Below, in pieces: positions 33,723 to 47,639 of a stretch of DNA of 64,000 nt. The translations under genes were made by a program, and so were the position numbers. Source of the stretch: Liolophura sinensis (lineage: Eukaryota > Mollusca > Polyplacophora > Chitonida > Chitonidae). Position 1 is the first letter of the stretch; each line of letters begins with the position of its first letter. The notes beneath the pieces were generated by a model that saw nothing but the letters and a program-made list of their open reading frames with translations, ran no database searches and was not told the DNA's origin. The stretch is taken from NCBI RefSeq assembly GCF_032854445.1, contig NC_088298.1:4894160-4958159 (forward strand), given 5' to 3'.

Positions 33723-33762
33723 TTTGATTGGATAAAGTTCTTGAGAACTTTATCCAATCAAA
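33723..33762. repeat. Perfect 19-bp hairpin at the edge of the satellite
   Basis: TTTGATTGGATAAAGTTCT (33723-33741) and its exact reverse complement (33744-33762) are separated by 2 nt. It starts 6 bp after the last recognisable 41-bp unit. Confidence 0.8.
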
Positions 33763-36700
33763 CACGTTGCTGTCAGACCGCGCAGCCTTATCAGCATGCA
33801 GTTGCTAAATAACAAATATCAGTCAGTGAAAAAATTCATTGGGGATGCCGAAGGTTTATGGGAATGAGAAGACGGCATCTCGTCGGAAAAGGCTTAGAAT
33901 TAATTAAATCTTTTTTAATTAATTTTTTTCTCTGAATTTATTACAACTGAAGAGTTTAAACTTTGCCCTTTACCTTTCTCGCATAAAAGGGATGTTTTTT
34001 TCTATTTTCTTTTATAAAATACCGTAAAATTATTGAATTTTACGTCGGTCGAATGCCTAGATCAGCCTCAGTGGTGCTTAGATTTATTTCCATTTGTGTC
34101 AGAATTGAGCAAGACTCCAGCTGTACAATAACCTTCTTGTAATTGTGTAAACATTTAATAGCGGTCAAAATTACCGTACCAACACAACCCCTCCGGAGGC
34201 TGAGCGAGGAATAACCCGGCCGTGCATCTGCAGGCTACTCGTATGTCCAATTTCCGAGAAAGATATTTATCATTTGGTCCTTCATCGTCGAAGTCCACAA
34301 CATTATTCCGCCATAGGCTACTGCTTAGACTATTATACGGGAAATATCTTCGACTTCAGAGAGCTAGAGTAAACGTGACATCACCTTGCTGTCGATAATG
34401 GAGATGCTCTGAAGCTTTAACAAGGCGAAGTTTTACTAAACTTTTACTGGGTTGAAAAAAATCTAAGAAAATATTTAATGCTTGTTTAAGATACTTTGAA
34501 TGGTAGTCTTTCAGTGGACATATACATCAGTAAGGTGATGTCTTTCACTTTAAACAATGTATCTTGGAAAGCCTTCAAGAAAATAAACGTTATTATTTGC
34601 CTCAGTTTTTAGGACAAGGATGAAAAAGTCAATTGCAGTTCGAATTCGCGATCATCAAACCATCAAACACCTAACAATATTTCGTGAATATTTTTTATGA
34701 ATCTAGCTAAGGATGCAGGTTACCGGCACACTGACAAAAAAGGTTTACAGTAACCTGTCCCAAAACTTGACATTTGACCATGCAAAAATCCAGAATTCTT
34801 ACACAAGTGAAAAAATTCCTGAACACATCATTAAACTCCAAACAATCCAATTTTCCGTAAATTCAGAAATTGCCGAATAGCTGCTGGTATGGCCTCTGTC
34901 TAAAGGAGTTTTGATTAATCATATGTTACGCAAATGATTACAGTGTGTACGCAGGCATCAGCACAAATCTTGCAGGGCTATTTCCAGAGGTAAATGACTT
35001 GCGTAACATTTCATATATTTATTTCGTCCCAACCCCAATACGTAGGATACGGCTGAAATGCTACAAGCGTGGCTCCAAACCATGTCCAACATCCTAAACG
35101 TTCAATATAGCGTTGTTTACAAAAAGAAATATGTCATGTATTTATGCACAGCCGGTTTTGCTGAAGACGACAAGACGGCCGTGCTTTTAAAATTTAAATG
35201 AACTTTGGAAATGTTAAAGGAGCTTTGAGAGCATGGGATATTCAATGTACTTTATCTAACTGTACAAGAAAGAGAAGTCTTTACCATAAATAACGCTTGT
35301 TACACTCTGAAGATAATCTGTTATATTGACAGAATCCTAATCTTTTCTTATTGATGACAGGACAGGTTATGTTATTGTTACTAACTACCGTATTATACAT
35401 AGACATTATTTTCTGTAAGATCCACCTAATGTTTTTGGTTGGTGTCACGAGGTATTGTGTTGTCTATAACATTTTTTGCATTATTTGCATTATTTTAATG
35501 TTAAATATTAAATTTGATGACACATTATTCTGAGAATTTCTAAACAAATGACGTATAATAAATTGCAATTAACATCACTGCATTTTTTTACCAAGTCCTG
35601 CTTAAGCCATGGTGCTATGGGGCGTGTAATTTGCTACTATTTATGCTTTTGCGTGAACAGTTAGAATAAAACCCTGAGATAAACTGACAGGAAGCCGTGT
35701 TTCACAGGCATGTGACCATTTGCCAGCTACTACAGTGTTGTCGATGCTTTGGTTTTTCTCTCTGTGCTGTACGTCTTTAATTATATAGCATCACTCCAAA
35801 AAAAAACACCAAAAAAAAAAAACCCAATAGTATTATGTCAAATTTAATGGATTAGTTTTTTTTAGAGTGTTTTCACCAATGCTCAGTTATCAAAAATTTC
35901 TTTCATTTTCGAAGCCTTGGTGTTCTGACACTATTACTGGAATTCGTGTTCATTCAGAACCTAGCATTCAAATTTTCTACCTGATGCATGTGTACTAAAC
36001 ATTTATGAATAACAACATACCGGACGACAAGAAGAATAGCCCTGGGGGTGGTAGTGAGGGAGTCTTAATGGTGTTATCAAGAGACAACGTGGGAGAGTCT
36101 TTCGCTTCATTGAGCACTCAAACAGTCAAGGCTGGAAATCGCTAAGTTTTCTCTGGATATAATGACAGTAATGGGCATTTTGTTTGTCACGGTTATTTGT
36201 TCCGTGGTCGGAGCTTAATCATCTCCGCATGCAGAAGAGTTCTTCTTCTGGGCAAACTCGGAGAAGGACTTCCGGATTAACACCCGAGGAACGGCAAGGT
36301 TTAATGAAAAATCGCATTGTAATATCCGACCAAATAAAGATCTCTGCATGGATGGATCTCTGTGTTCACAGCTGCTCGTTCTACATTGGTCACTTGAGAT
36401 TTTACTAATTAATTAAGCTCTTGCAGTTCTGATAGAAGTCTTGATTTCAGCGAATGTTGTCCCTTCGCAGACTACATAGTTATAATGAACTTTAAACTTT
36501 GTTTGGACTCTATTAGCTGTGACAGTCAGCTCTGTTAATCACCTGCCTCCGGGGTCACGAAGAGATCGTACACCGAAGTCGAAATTTTAATCATTATATT
36601 GGGTATGTTCCTTTACGATGTTTGGCTGAAATTTGTTGTACGATAACTTACCCAGAATTTACCTTGTCAAGGAATATTTTGACCTAGTTACTTCAGAAAT

Positions 36701-37187
36701 GATAATTGAAAAGTGATTTTAAATTTTCATTTAAGTCTAAGATTGCTTTGTGATCCCGGGGCCATGTATTTCGGCCCGTCGGTCGATCACAATTTTGTAA
36801 TCCTAATGTATGTTTTTAACTTGGATCATTTACTTAACAGCGGATTGTGTGTAACACGACGTGGGCTTTTTGTGGGATGTCACGGCTAATTGTGAATTTG
36901 CACGTCTTTCTTTAAAGGGATAGAGAATCACTGATGATTGGCTGATAGTGAAGATAGGATTTCTTAGGTTAAATCCTGTAGCCTAGAGCACGCTTGAATA
37001 AATGTGTCATAACTAAAATTGGTGCTAATGTTGTGTTTCATCAGATTGCGTTTGGGATAAGTCGTCCGTTAATTCGTACGTCAATTCGTTCGTCCATTAG
37101 TCCGAGAATTTAAATTATAAAAATACTTTGGTTTCCATTAACAGCGCGGTTCTTTACGAACGCGTTAACGACAGTTATGACAAAGTC
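33763..37187. other. Intergenic, no gene seen
   Basis: More than 3 kb of AT-rich sequence without SINEs or convincing exons. The frame at 36184-36408 (TSGLTPEERQGLMKNRI) is the most protein-like but lacks an ATG and splice sites. Confidence 0.4.
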
Positions 37188-40100
37188 TGACCAATATCAC
37201 CAGCTATGAACGACCAATCCCTCAATGACAGTAATGACAAAATCTCACCAATGTCACCAGCTATGGACGATCAGTCCCACAACGACAGTAATGGCAAAAT
37301 ACCAATGCCAACAGCTATAGACGACCAGCCCCACCACGACAGTAATGACAAAATCTGACCAATGTCACCAGCTATGGAGGATCAGTCCCACAACGACAGT
37401 GATAACAAAATCTGACCAATGTCACCAGCTATGAACGACCAATCCCTTGACCACAGTAATGGCAAAATACAAATGCCACCAGCTATGGACAATCAGTCCC
37501 ACAACGACAGTAATGACAAAATCTGACCAATGTCACCAGCTATGAACGACCAATCCCTCGACCATAGTAATGGCAAAATACCAATGCCAACAGATATAGA
37601 CGATCAGTCCCACAACGACAGTGATGACGAAACGGCCAATCCCTCGACCATAGTAACGACAAAATACCAATGCCAACAGCTATAGACGATCAGTCTCACA
37701 ACGACAGTGATAACAAAATCTGACCAATGTCACCAGCTATGAACGACCAATCCCTTGACTACAGTAATGGCAAAATACAAATGCCACCAGCTATGGACAA
37801 TCAGTCCCACAACGACAGTAATGACAAAATCTGACCAATGTCACCAGCTATGAACGACCAATCCCTCGACCATAGTAATGGCAAAATACCAATGCCAACA
37901 GATATAGACGATCAGTCCCACAACGACAGTGATGACGAAACGGCCAATCCCTCGACCATAGTAACGACAAAATACCAATGCCAACAGCTATAGACGATCA
38001 GTCTCACAACGACAGTAATGACAAAATCTGACAAATGCCACCAGCTATGAATGACCAACCCCGCAACGACAGTAATGACAAAATCAGACAAATGCCACCA
38101 GCTATGAACGACCAATCCCACAACGACAGTGATGACAAAATCAGACAAATGCCACCAGCTATGAATGACCAATCCCTCAACGACAGTAATGACAAAATCT
38201 CACCAATATCACAAGCTATGAACGACCAATCCCTCAACGACAGTTATGACAAAATCTGACCAGTGTCACCAGCTATGAATGACCAATCCCTCAACGACAG
38301 TTATGACAAAATCTGACCAGTGTCACCAGCTATGAACGACCAATCCCTCAACGACAGTAATGGCAAAACCTCACAAATGTCACCAGCTATGAACGACCAG
38401 CCCCTCAACGACAGTAATGACAAAATCTCACCAGTGTCACCAGCTATGAACGACCAATCCCTGATAGACAGAAATGGCAAAATACCCATGGCACCAACTA
38501 TGGAAAATCAGTCCCACAACGACAGTAATGACAAAGTCTAATCAATGTCACTAGCTATGAATGAACAATCCCTCAACGACAGTAATGGCAAAACCTCACA
38601 AATGTCACCAGCTATGAACGACCAGCCCCTCAACGACAGTAATGACAAAATCTGACCAGTGTCACCAGCTATGAACGACCAATCCCTGATAGACAGAAAT
38701 GGCAAAATACCCATGGCACCAACTATGGAAGATCAGTCCCACAACGACAGTAATGACAAAATCTAATCAATGTCACCAGCTATGAATGACCAATCCCACA
38801 ACGACAGTAATGGCAAAATCTCACAAATGTCACCAGCTATGAACGACCAGCCCCTCAACGACAGGAATGACAAAATCTGACCAGTGTCACCAGCTATGAA
38901 CAACCAATCCCTGATAGACAGAAATGGCAAAATCTCACCAATGGCACCAGATATGAACGACCAATCCCTCAACGACAGTAATGACAAAATCTGACCAGTG
39001 TCACCAGCTATGAACGACCAATCCCTCAAAGACAGAAATGGCAAAATCTCACCAATGGCTCCAGATATGAACGACCAGCCCCTCAACGACAGTAATGACA
39101 AAATCTGACCAATGTCACCAGCTATGAACGACCAATCCCTCAACGACTGTAATGACAAAATCTGAACAGTTTCGCCGGCTATGAACGACCAATCCCTCAA
39201 CGACAGTAATGGCAAAACCTCACAAATGTCACCAGCTATGAACGACCAGCCCCTCAACGACAGTAATGACAAAATCTGACCAGTGTCACCAGCTATGAAC
39301 GACCAATCCCTGATAGACAGAAATGGCAAAATACCCATGGCACCAGCTATGGAAGATCAGTCCCACAACGACAGTAATGACAAAGTCTAATCAATGTCAC
39401 TAGCTATGAATGACCAATCCCACAACGACAGTAATGGCAAAATCTCACAAATGTCACCAGCTATGAACGACCAGCCCCTCAACGACAGTAATGACAAAAT
39501 CTGACCAGTGTCACCAGCTATGAACGACCAATCCCTGATAGACAGAAATGGCAAAATACCCATGGCACCAGCTATGGAAGATCAGTCCCACAACGACAGT
39601 AATGACAAAGTCTAATCAATGTCACTAGCTATGAATGACCAATCCCACAACGACAGTAATGGCAAAATCTCACAAATGTCACCAGCTATGAACGACCAGC
39701 CCCTCAACGACAGCAATGACAAAATCTCACCAGTGTCATCAGCTATGAACAACCAATCCCTGATAGACAGAAAATGGCAAAATACCCATGGCACCAACTA
39801 TGGAAAATCAGTCCCACAACGACAGTAATGACAAAATCTCACCAGTGTCACCAGCTATGAACTACCAATCCCTGATAGACAGAAATGGCAAAATACCCAT
39901 GGCACCAACTATGGAAAATCAGTCCCACAACGACAGTAATGACAAAGTCCTAATCAATGTCACTAGCTATGAATGAACAATCCCTCAACGACAGTAATGG
40001 CAAAATCTCACAAATGTCACCAGCTATGAACGACCAGCCCCTCAACGACAGTAATGACAAAATCTGACCAGTGTCACCAGCTATGAACAACCAATCCCTG

Positions 40101-43100
40101 ATAGACAGAAATGGCAAAATCTCACCAATGGCACCAGATATGAACGACCAATCCCTCAACGACAGTAATGACAAAATCTGACCAGTGTCACCAGCTATGA
40201 ACGACCAATCCCTCAAAGACAGAAATGGCAAAATCTCACCAATGGCTCCAGATATGAACGACCAGCCCCTCAACGACAGTAATGACAAAATCTGACCAGT
40301 GTCACCAGCTATGAACGACCAATCCCTCAACGACTGTAATGACAAAATCAGACAAATGTCACCAGCTATGAACGATCAATCCCACAACGACACTAACGAC
40401 AAAATACCAATGCCAACAGCTATAGACGATCAGTCTCACAACGTTAGTAATGACAAAATCTGACCAATGCCACCAGCTATGAACGATCAGTCCCTCGACC
40501 ACAGTAATGGCAAAATACCAATGCCAACAGCTATAGACGATCAGTCTCACAACGTTAGTAATGACAAAATCTGACCAATGTCACCAGCTATGAACGACCA
40601 ATCCCTTGACCACAGTAATGGCAAAATACCAATGCCACCAGCTATGGACGATCAGTCCCACAACGACAGCGATGACAAAATCAGACAAATGTCACCAGCT
40701 ATGAACGACCAACCCCACAACGACATTAATGACGAAATCTTACCAATGTCACCAGCCATGGACGACCAATCCCTCAATGACAATAATGACAAAATCTGGC
40801 CAGTGTCACCAGCTATGAATGACCAATCCCACAACGACAGTAATGACAAAATCTGACCAATGTCACCAGCTATGAACGACCAATCCCACAACGACAGTTA
40901 TGACAAAATTTGACCAATATCACAAGCTATGAACGACCAGCCCCTCAACGACAGTAATGACAAAATCTGGCCAGTGTCACCAGCTAGTGACGACCAATCC
41001 CACAACGACAGTAATGACAAAATCAGACAAATGTCACCAGCTATGAACGACCAATCCCTCAATGACAGTTATGACAAAATCTGACCAGTGTCACCAGCTA
41101 TGAATGACCAATCCCTCAACGACAGAAATGGCAAAACCTCACAAATGTCACCAGCTATGAACGACCAGCCCCTCAACGACAGTAATGACAAAATCTGACC
41201 AGTGTCACCAGCTATGAACGACCAATCCCTGATAGACAGAAATGGCAAAATACCCATGGCACCAGCTATGGAAAATCAGTCCCCAACGACAGTAATGACA
41301 AAGTCTAATCAATGTCACTAGCTATGAATGAACAATCCCTCAACGACAGTAATGGCAAAACCTCACAAATGTCACCAGCTTTGAACGACCAGCCCCTCAA
41401 CGACAGTAATGACAAAATCTGACCAGTGTCACCAGCTATGAACGACCAATCCCTGATAGACAGAAATGGCAAAATACCCATGGCACCAACTATGGAAAAT
41501 CAGTCCCACAACGACAGTAATGACAAAATCTAATCAATGTCACTAGCTATGAATGAACAATCCCTCAACGACAGTAATGGCAAAATCTCACAAATGTCAC
41601 CAGCTATGAACGACCAGCCCCTCAACAACAGTAATGACAAAATCTGACCAGTGTCACCAGCTATGAACAACCAATCCCTGATAGACAGAAATGGCAAAAT
41701 CTCACCAATGGCACCAGATATGAACGACCAATCCCTCAACGACAGTAATGACAAACTCTGACCAGTGTCACCAGCTATGAACGACCAATCCCTCAACGAC
41801 TGTAATGACAAAATCAGACAAATGTCACCAGCTATGAACGATCAGTCCCACAACGACACTAACGACAAAATACCAATGCCAACAGCTATAGACGATCAGT
41901 CTCACAACGTTAGTAATGACAAAATCTGACCAATGCCACCAGCTATGAACGATCAGTCCCTCGACCACAGTAATGGCAAAATACCAATGCCAACAGCTAT
42001 AGACGATCAGTCTCACAACGTTAGTAATGACAAAATCTGACCAATGTCACCAGCTATGAACGACCAATCCCTTGACCACAGTAATGGCAAAATACAAATG
42101 CCACCAGCTATGGACGATCAGTCCCACAACGACAGCGATGACAAAATCAGACAAATGTCACCAGCTATGAATGACCAACCCCACAACGACATTAATGACG
42201 AAATCTTACCAATGTCACCAGCCATGGACGACCAATCCCTCAGTGACAATAATGACAAAATCTGGCCAGTGTCACCAGCTATGAATGACCAATCCCACAA
42301 CGACAGTAATGACAAAATCTGACCAATGTCACCAGCTATGAACGACCAATCCCACAACGACAGTTATGACAAAATTTGACCAATATCACAAGCTATGAAC
42401 GACCAGCCCCTCAACGACAGTAATGACAAAATCTGGCCAGTGTCACCAGCTAGTGACGACCAATCCCACAACGACAGTAATGACAAAATCAGACAAATGT
42501 CACCAGCTATGAACGACCAATCCCTCAATGACAGTTATGACAAAATCTGACCAGTGTCACCAGCTATGAACGACCAATCACTCAACGACAGTAATGGCAA
42601 AACCTCACAAATGTCACCAGCTATGAACGACCAGCCCCTCAACGACAGTAATGACAAAATCTGACCAGTGTCACCAGCTATGAACGACCAATCCCTGATA
42701 GACAGAAATGGCAAAATACCCATGGCACCAACTATGGAAAATCAGTCCCCAACGACAGTAATGACAAAATCTAATCAATGTCACCAGCTATGAATGACCA
42801 ATCCCACAACGACAGTAATGGCAAAATCTCACAAATGTCACCAGCTATGAACGACCAGCCCCTCAACGACAGTAATGACAAAATCTCACCAGTGTCATCA
42901 GCTATGAACTACCAATCCCTGATAGACAGAAATGGCAAAATACCCATGGCACCAACTATGGAAAATCAGTCCCCAACGACAGTAATGACAAAGTCTAATC
43001 AATGTCACTAGCTATGAATGAACAATCCCTCAACGACAGTAATGGCAAAATCTCACAAATGTCACCAGCTATGAACGACCAGCCCCTCAACGACAGTAAT

Positions 43101-45222
43101 GACAAAATCTGACCAGTGTCACCAGCTATGAACAACCAATCCCTGATAGACAGAAATGGCAAAATCTCACCAATGGCACCAGATATGAACGACCAATCCC
43201 TCAACGACAGTAATGACAAAATCTGACCAGTGTCACCAGCTATGAACGACCAATCCCTCAAAGACAGAAATGGCAAAATCTCACCAATGGCTCCAGATAT
43301 GAACGACCAGCCCCTCAACGACAGTAATGACAAAATCTGACCAGTGTCACCAGCTATGAACGACCAATCCCTCAACGACTGTAATGACAAAATCAGACAA
43401 ATGTCACCAGCTATGAACGATCAGTCCCACAAGGACAGTAACGACAAAATACCAATGCCAACAGCTATAGACGATCAGTCTCACAACGTTAGTAATGACA
43501 AAATCTGACCAATGCCACCAGCTATGAACGATCAGTCCCTCGACCACAGTAATGGCAAAATACCAATGCCAACAGCTATAGACGATCAGTCTCACAACGT
43601 TAGTAATGACAAAATCTGATCAATGTCACCAGCTATGAACGACCAATCCATTGACCACAGTAATGGCAAAATACAAATGCCACCAGCTATGGACGATCAG
43701 TCCCTCAACGACAGTAATGACAAAATCTAATCAATGTCACTAGCTATGAATGACCAATCCCTCAACGACAGTAATGGCAAAATCTCACCAATGGCACCAG
43801 ATATGAACGATCAGTCCCTCAATGACAGTAATGACAAAATCTGACCAGTGTCACCAGCTATGAACGACCAATCCCTGATAGACAGAAATGGCAAAATCTC
43901 ACCAATGGCACCAGATATGAACGATCAGTCCCTCAACGACAGTAATGACAAAATCTGACCAATGTCACCAGATATGAACGACCAATCCCTGATAGACAGA
44001 AATGGCAAAATCTCACCAATGGCTCCAGATATGAACGACCAGCCCCTCAACGACAGTAATGACAAAATCTGACCAATGTCATTAGATATGAGCGACCAAT
44101 CCCTCAACGACAGTTATGACAAAATCTGAACAGTTTCACCGGCTATGAACGACCAATCCCTCAACGACAGTAATGGCAAAATCTCACCAATGGCACTAGA
44201 TATGAACGACCAGTCCCTCAACGACAGTAATGACAAAATCTGACCAGTGTCACCAGCTATGAACGACCAATCCCTCAACGACAGTAATGACAAAATCAGA
44301 CAAATGTCACCAGCTATGAACGACCAATCCCTCAACGTCAATAATGACAAAATCTGACCAGTGTCACCAGCTATGAACGACCAGTCCCTCAACGACAGTA
44401 ATGACAAAATACCATTGCCACTAGCTAGAGACGACCAGCCCCACAACGGCAGTAATGACAAAATCTCACAAATGTCACCAGCTATGAATGACCAGTCCCA
44501 CAACGACAGTAATGACAAAAATCTCACCATTGTCACCAGGTATGAACGACCAATCCCTCAACGTCAATAATGACAAAATCTGACCAGTGTCACCAGCTAT
44601 GAACGACCAGCCCCTCAACGTCAATAATGACAAAATCTGACCAGTGTCACCAGCTATGAACGACCAATCCCTCAACGTCAATAATGACAAAATCTGACCA
44701 GTGTCACCAGCTATGAACGACCAGTCCCTCAACGACAGTAATGACAAAATCTGACCAGTGTCACCAGCTATGAACGACCAATCCCTCAACGACAGTGATG
44801 GCAAAATACCAATGCCACCAGCTATAGACGATCAGTCCCTTAACAACAGAAATGGCAAAATCTGACCAGTGTCACCAGCTATGATCAACAAATCCCTCAA
44901 CGACAGTAATGGCAAAATCTCACCAATGTCACCAGCTATGAACGACAAATCCCTCAACGACAGTGGTGACAAAATACCAATGTCACCAGCTAAATACGAC
45001 CAATCCCACAACGACAGTAATGACAAAATCTGACTAGTGTCACGAGCTGTGAATTACCAGTCCCACAACGACAGTAATGACAAAATCTGGCCAGTGACAC
45101 CAGCTATGAACGACCAATCCCTCAACGACAGTAATGACAAAATCTGGGCAGTGTCACCAGCTATGAACGACCAATCCCTCAACGACAGTAACGAAAAAAT
45201 CTGAACAATGTCACCAGCTATT
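37188..45222. repeat. 8-kb satellite, 57/54-bp units, with larger-scale duplications
   Basis: About 140 units of TCACCAGCTATGAACGACCA plus ATCCCTCAACGACAGTAATG and ACAAAATCTGACCAGTG (57 bp), and a 54-bp subtype with AAAATACCAATGCCACCAGC. Blocks recur: 40359-40891 matches 41825-42357 (shift 1466), and again near 43404 (shift 1579). A 308-bp block repeats at 37623/37931. Because both unit lengths are multiples of three, one minus frame (DWSFIAGDTGQILSLLSLR) and one plus frame (SPAMNDQSLNDSNDKI) run open for up to 191 codons. Stops and indels break every frame, so I do not call a gene. Confidence 0.9.
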
Positions 45223-45874
45223 GTTTTTTGCTTTTCCGATCATTTTGGTTTAAACAGTTTTTGTGGATATAAATTGACTTTAACCAGATCAATATGAAAT
45301 GTATGTTGAATGTTTAAACCTACACTGGGGTTTTTGTCCTCACTAATGCGAAAAACGTACACTCCATCCAGACTTGTAAATAAAAGTGTAACCATTACCG
45401 TTGTCATGGAAACCTAGATCATTATGAAAACCTAGAGAACATAAACTCTGGCTAAAAAAAACTAAAAAAAAACTATTAAAAAAACACCAGAAAAAAAAAT
45501 TGTGACAGCAGAAAACCCTTAATTTCGTGTAAAATTACTATGATTTGGCATCCCTATACGTACCCGGATGGAAACACGCAATGCTGTATAACCAATAGCG
45601 ATATGTGTTACAACTTCGACATTCCGCTATGTAGGCAAACTCTCATGGAGTATCTCAGCCACGAGAGTTACAATGCGAAACAAAATAAAAGCGATGTCTT
45701 CCTTTACGATAACTGTCACTGATATTTCTGAACTATACGGTTTTTAGCGTGGTTCCTTGCCTCCCAACAGCTCCATTGCTACATAGATGGCAATTACCAG
45801 ATTGAAAATTTCGTCGAGATGAAAAAAATTGCATGAGGAGTTAACACGAAAATGTGAGCTTGTCTGGGATATTT
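45223..45874. other. Intergenic, no gene seen
   Basis: AT-rich flank of the satellite. The 60-codon frame at 45540-45722 (YTYPDGNTQCCITNSDMCYN) starts with ATG but has no further support. Confidence 0.4.
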
Positions 45875-46065
45875 ATTGATTTGTTTGACTGGTGTTTATA
45901 TTCTGTTACACAGTAATAGAATGTTTCATTTATTTTTTGGATGTTTTAAGCCGTATTCAAGAATATTTCACTTATACGACGGCTAGCGTTGTGGTTGGAG
46001 GAAACCGGGACGAGCTCAGGGGTAAACAGAGACCATCCGAATGTTCTTCTGTGGGAGATGTACAC
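45875..46065 (-). repeat. SINE family B fragments
   Basis: The + strand reads ATTTATTGATTTGTTTGACT, then TTTATTTTTTGGATGTTTTA and AGCCGTATTCAAGAATATTT, ending GGAGGAAACCGGGACGAGCT. Two partial tails lie in succession. Confidence 0.6.
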
Positions 46066-46324
46066 GTACACTATGAACAACTATCAACTTTTCGATGAAA
46101 GCACCGATTTTATTTCAAGAAATCTCGCGTAAAATACCCTTCTTCTGGATTGCGACACCTGGCCCCAGTTTCACAAAGCGGTGTACGACATTTTTTAACG
46201 TACATTTTTCACACATGTACATCGCACATGGACGACATCTTTGGGCAACTGGACCCTGATCTCGTTTCGCTTAGTACCCCAAGTGGCTAATTTCTGTCCA
46301 TTGTAGCAGGCCAGACCCAATGCC

Positions 46325-46650
46325 AACAAACAGTGGCAAAGGACATTACCTGTGGGAGGGACAAATACACACGTTCAGCTGGACAGTCAACGTGACTTCA
46401 CGCTGGCAGCATGGATGAACATCCAAAGCTACCCTCGCACCTTCGCATCTAATGATTGCGCTGATCAGCTAAACACTCTTAAGAAAACATTAGAAATCAC
46501 ACGAATACATATATGTATATACCTGTGCCATACTTTAACATTTTTATATCTCACATAGGTGGCTAGCTACGAGCTGCGGCGACTGTGAAACTATGCATAC
46601 GTCTGTGGTCGATTTACGGAGATTCCCACATTCCTTCTCTCAAGGTATTG
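46325..46650 (+). repeat. Three-copy dispersed repeat, copy 1
   Basis: GTTCAGCTGGACAGTCAACG, CATCCAAAGCTACCCTCGCA, ATACATATATGTATATACCT and GTGGTCGATTTACGGAGATT occur in the same order at 47640-47980, and the first part recurs at 47090-47190. The frame VQLDSQRDFTLAAWMN in this copy looks like a LamG-type strand, but the other copies break it. Confidence 0.65.
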
Positions 46651-46849
46651 TCTTAACTTGAGCCCAGGTGTCATTGCTCGAATAACCGCATCTATAATCT
46701 CTCTCTCTCGTTATATCCACGCTGTACACCATTGGCAATCTGATGCCCAAGACTAGAGAAATTCAGTTTGAATCTGTCCAGTCTGTCCAGAAATTTTGAA
46801 CTCACGCTTCACAGTTGTAATGTCACTCACACATTTAACTCAATGTCAC

Positions 46850-47089
46850 TCAATCATTGTCAATTTTCAGAGGTGGTTCTATCACATTTGTTACACTTAT
46901 TTCATTCACCTTGTCCAACAGTTCCAGTACAACGGACATTATATCATCTTCAAGGTCCTTGTCAAGTTTGTTCTCACCTATACAAGCCATTTTCTGTTTT
47001 ATTAATTCCAATTTACTTAGTTTGTCTACACCATCACTGATCTTCAAGAATCGGTATCTGAGGTACATCTGATGCTTTACTGATGACAC
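46850..47089 (-). CDS. Putative terminal coding exon, minus strand, unrecognised
   Basis: On the minus strand a good acceptor (TTTGTCTCTCCACAG) is followed by an 80-codon frame to a TGA at 46850-46852. It encodes VSSVKHQMYLRYRFLKISDG, then VDKLSKLELIKQKMACIGEN, KLDKDLEDDIMSVVLELLDK and VNEISVTNVIEPPLKIDND. The composition and the amphipathic helical Leu/Ile/Lys/Asp pattern look like genuine protein. I found no upstream exon: the preceding kilobase holds the dispersed repeat. It could be the end of a real gene whose other exons lie further away, a pseudogene piece, or an exon captured by a mobile element. Confidence 0.45.
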   Translation of the reverse strand: MSSVKHQMYLRYRFLKISDGVDKLSKLELIKQKMACIGENKLDKDLEDDIMSVVLELLDKVNEISVTNVIEPPLKIDND

Positions 47090-47190
47090 CTGTGGAGAGA
47101 CAAATACAGACGTTCAGCTGGACAGTCAACGTGACGTCACGCTGCCAGCATGGATGAGCGAGCTACAGCGGACATCCAAAGCTACATGTA
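47090..47190 (+). repeat. Three-copy dispersed repeat, copy 3 (partial)
   Basis: ACCTGTGGAGAGACAAATAC, GTTCAGCTGGACAGTCAACG and CAGCATGGATGAGCGAGCTA match the other two copies. It stops at ACATCCAAAGCTACATG. It abuts the splice acceptor of the minus-strand exon. Confidence 0.65.
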
Positions 47191-47639
47191 CTCTGTCAGT
47201 TTTCACTCTTTATATACGCGGATTGCACAGAAGCGTTCCACACCGCCATGTTTAAATATCTACTTCGTCTATCCGTGACTTGGCTGTGGGCCAGTCATTG
47301 GCATACAGAATACCATTTTCGTGGAACGAATTATAACAAACCGCTTAAAACAATAAACACGATTTCTATTACCTTGATTTCTGTAAACATGATTTCTATT
47401 GTATTCGAATTACGTAAATGAAATGGTTAGCTATCTCAGGTACCTGAACAAGAGAAAGCCACGAATCATATCCTTAGCAGAAGTCCGTTACAACAAGAAT
47501 TATGCAATGCGTTTCGACTGCTTACACGCAGCGGAGTATCCGATAGTGATGTAATACAATTATACTGTCAACTAGCGTGACATCTGCGGTAATGATCATG
47601 CAGAAAATTACTTTGATTGCTTATGATACGACTGGCATG

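Noticed and set aside
37912-45026. Many minus and plus ORFs of 60-191 codons made of 19-residue repeats
   Set aside because: They follow the 57/54-bp satellite; frames on both strands are broken by stops and small deletions, and no start, splice or domain evidence exists.
37188-45222. CRISPR-like array
   Set aside because: There are no unique spacers between repeats, the units are directly tandem, and the window is animal DNA.
46352-46420. LamG-like exon VQLDSQRDFTLAAWMN
   Set aside because: The resemblance is to a single strand only, and the two sister copies of the repeat shift or stop this frame.
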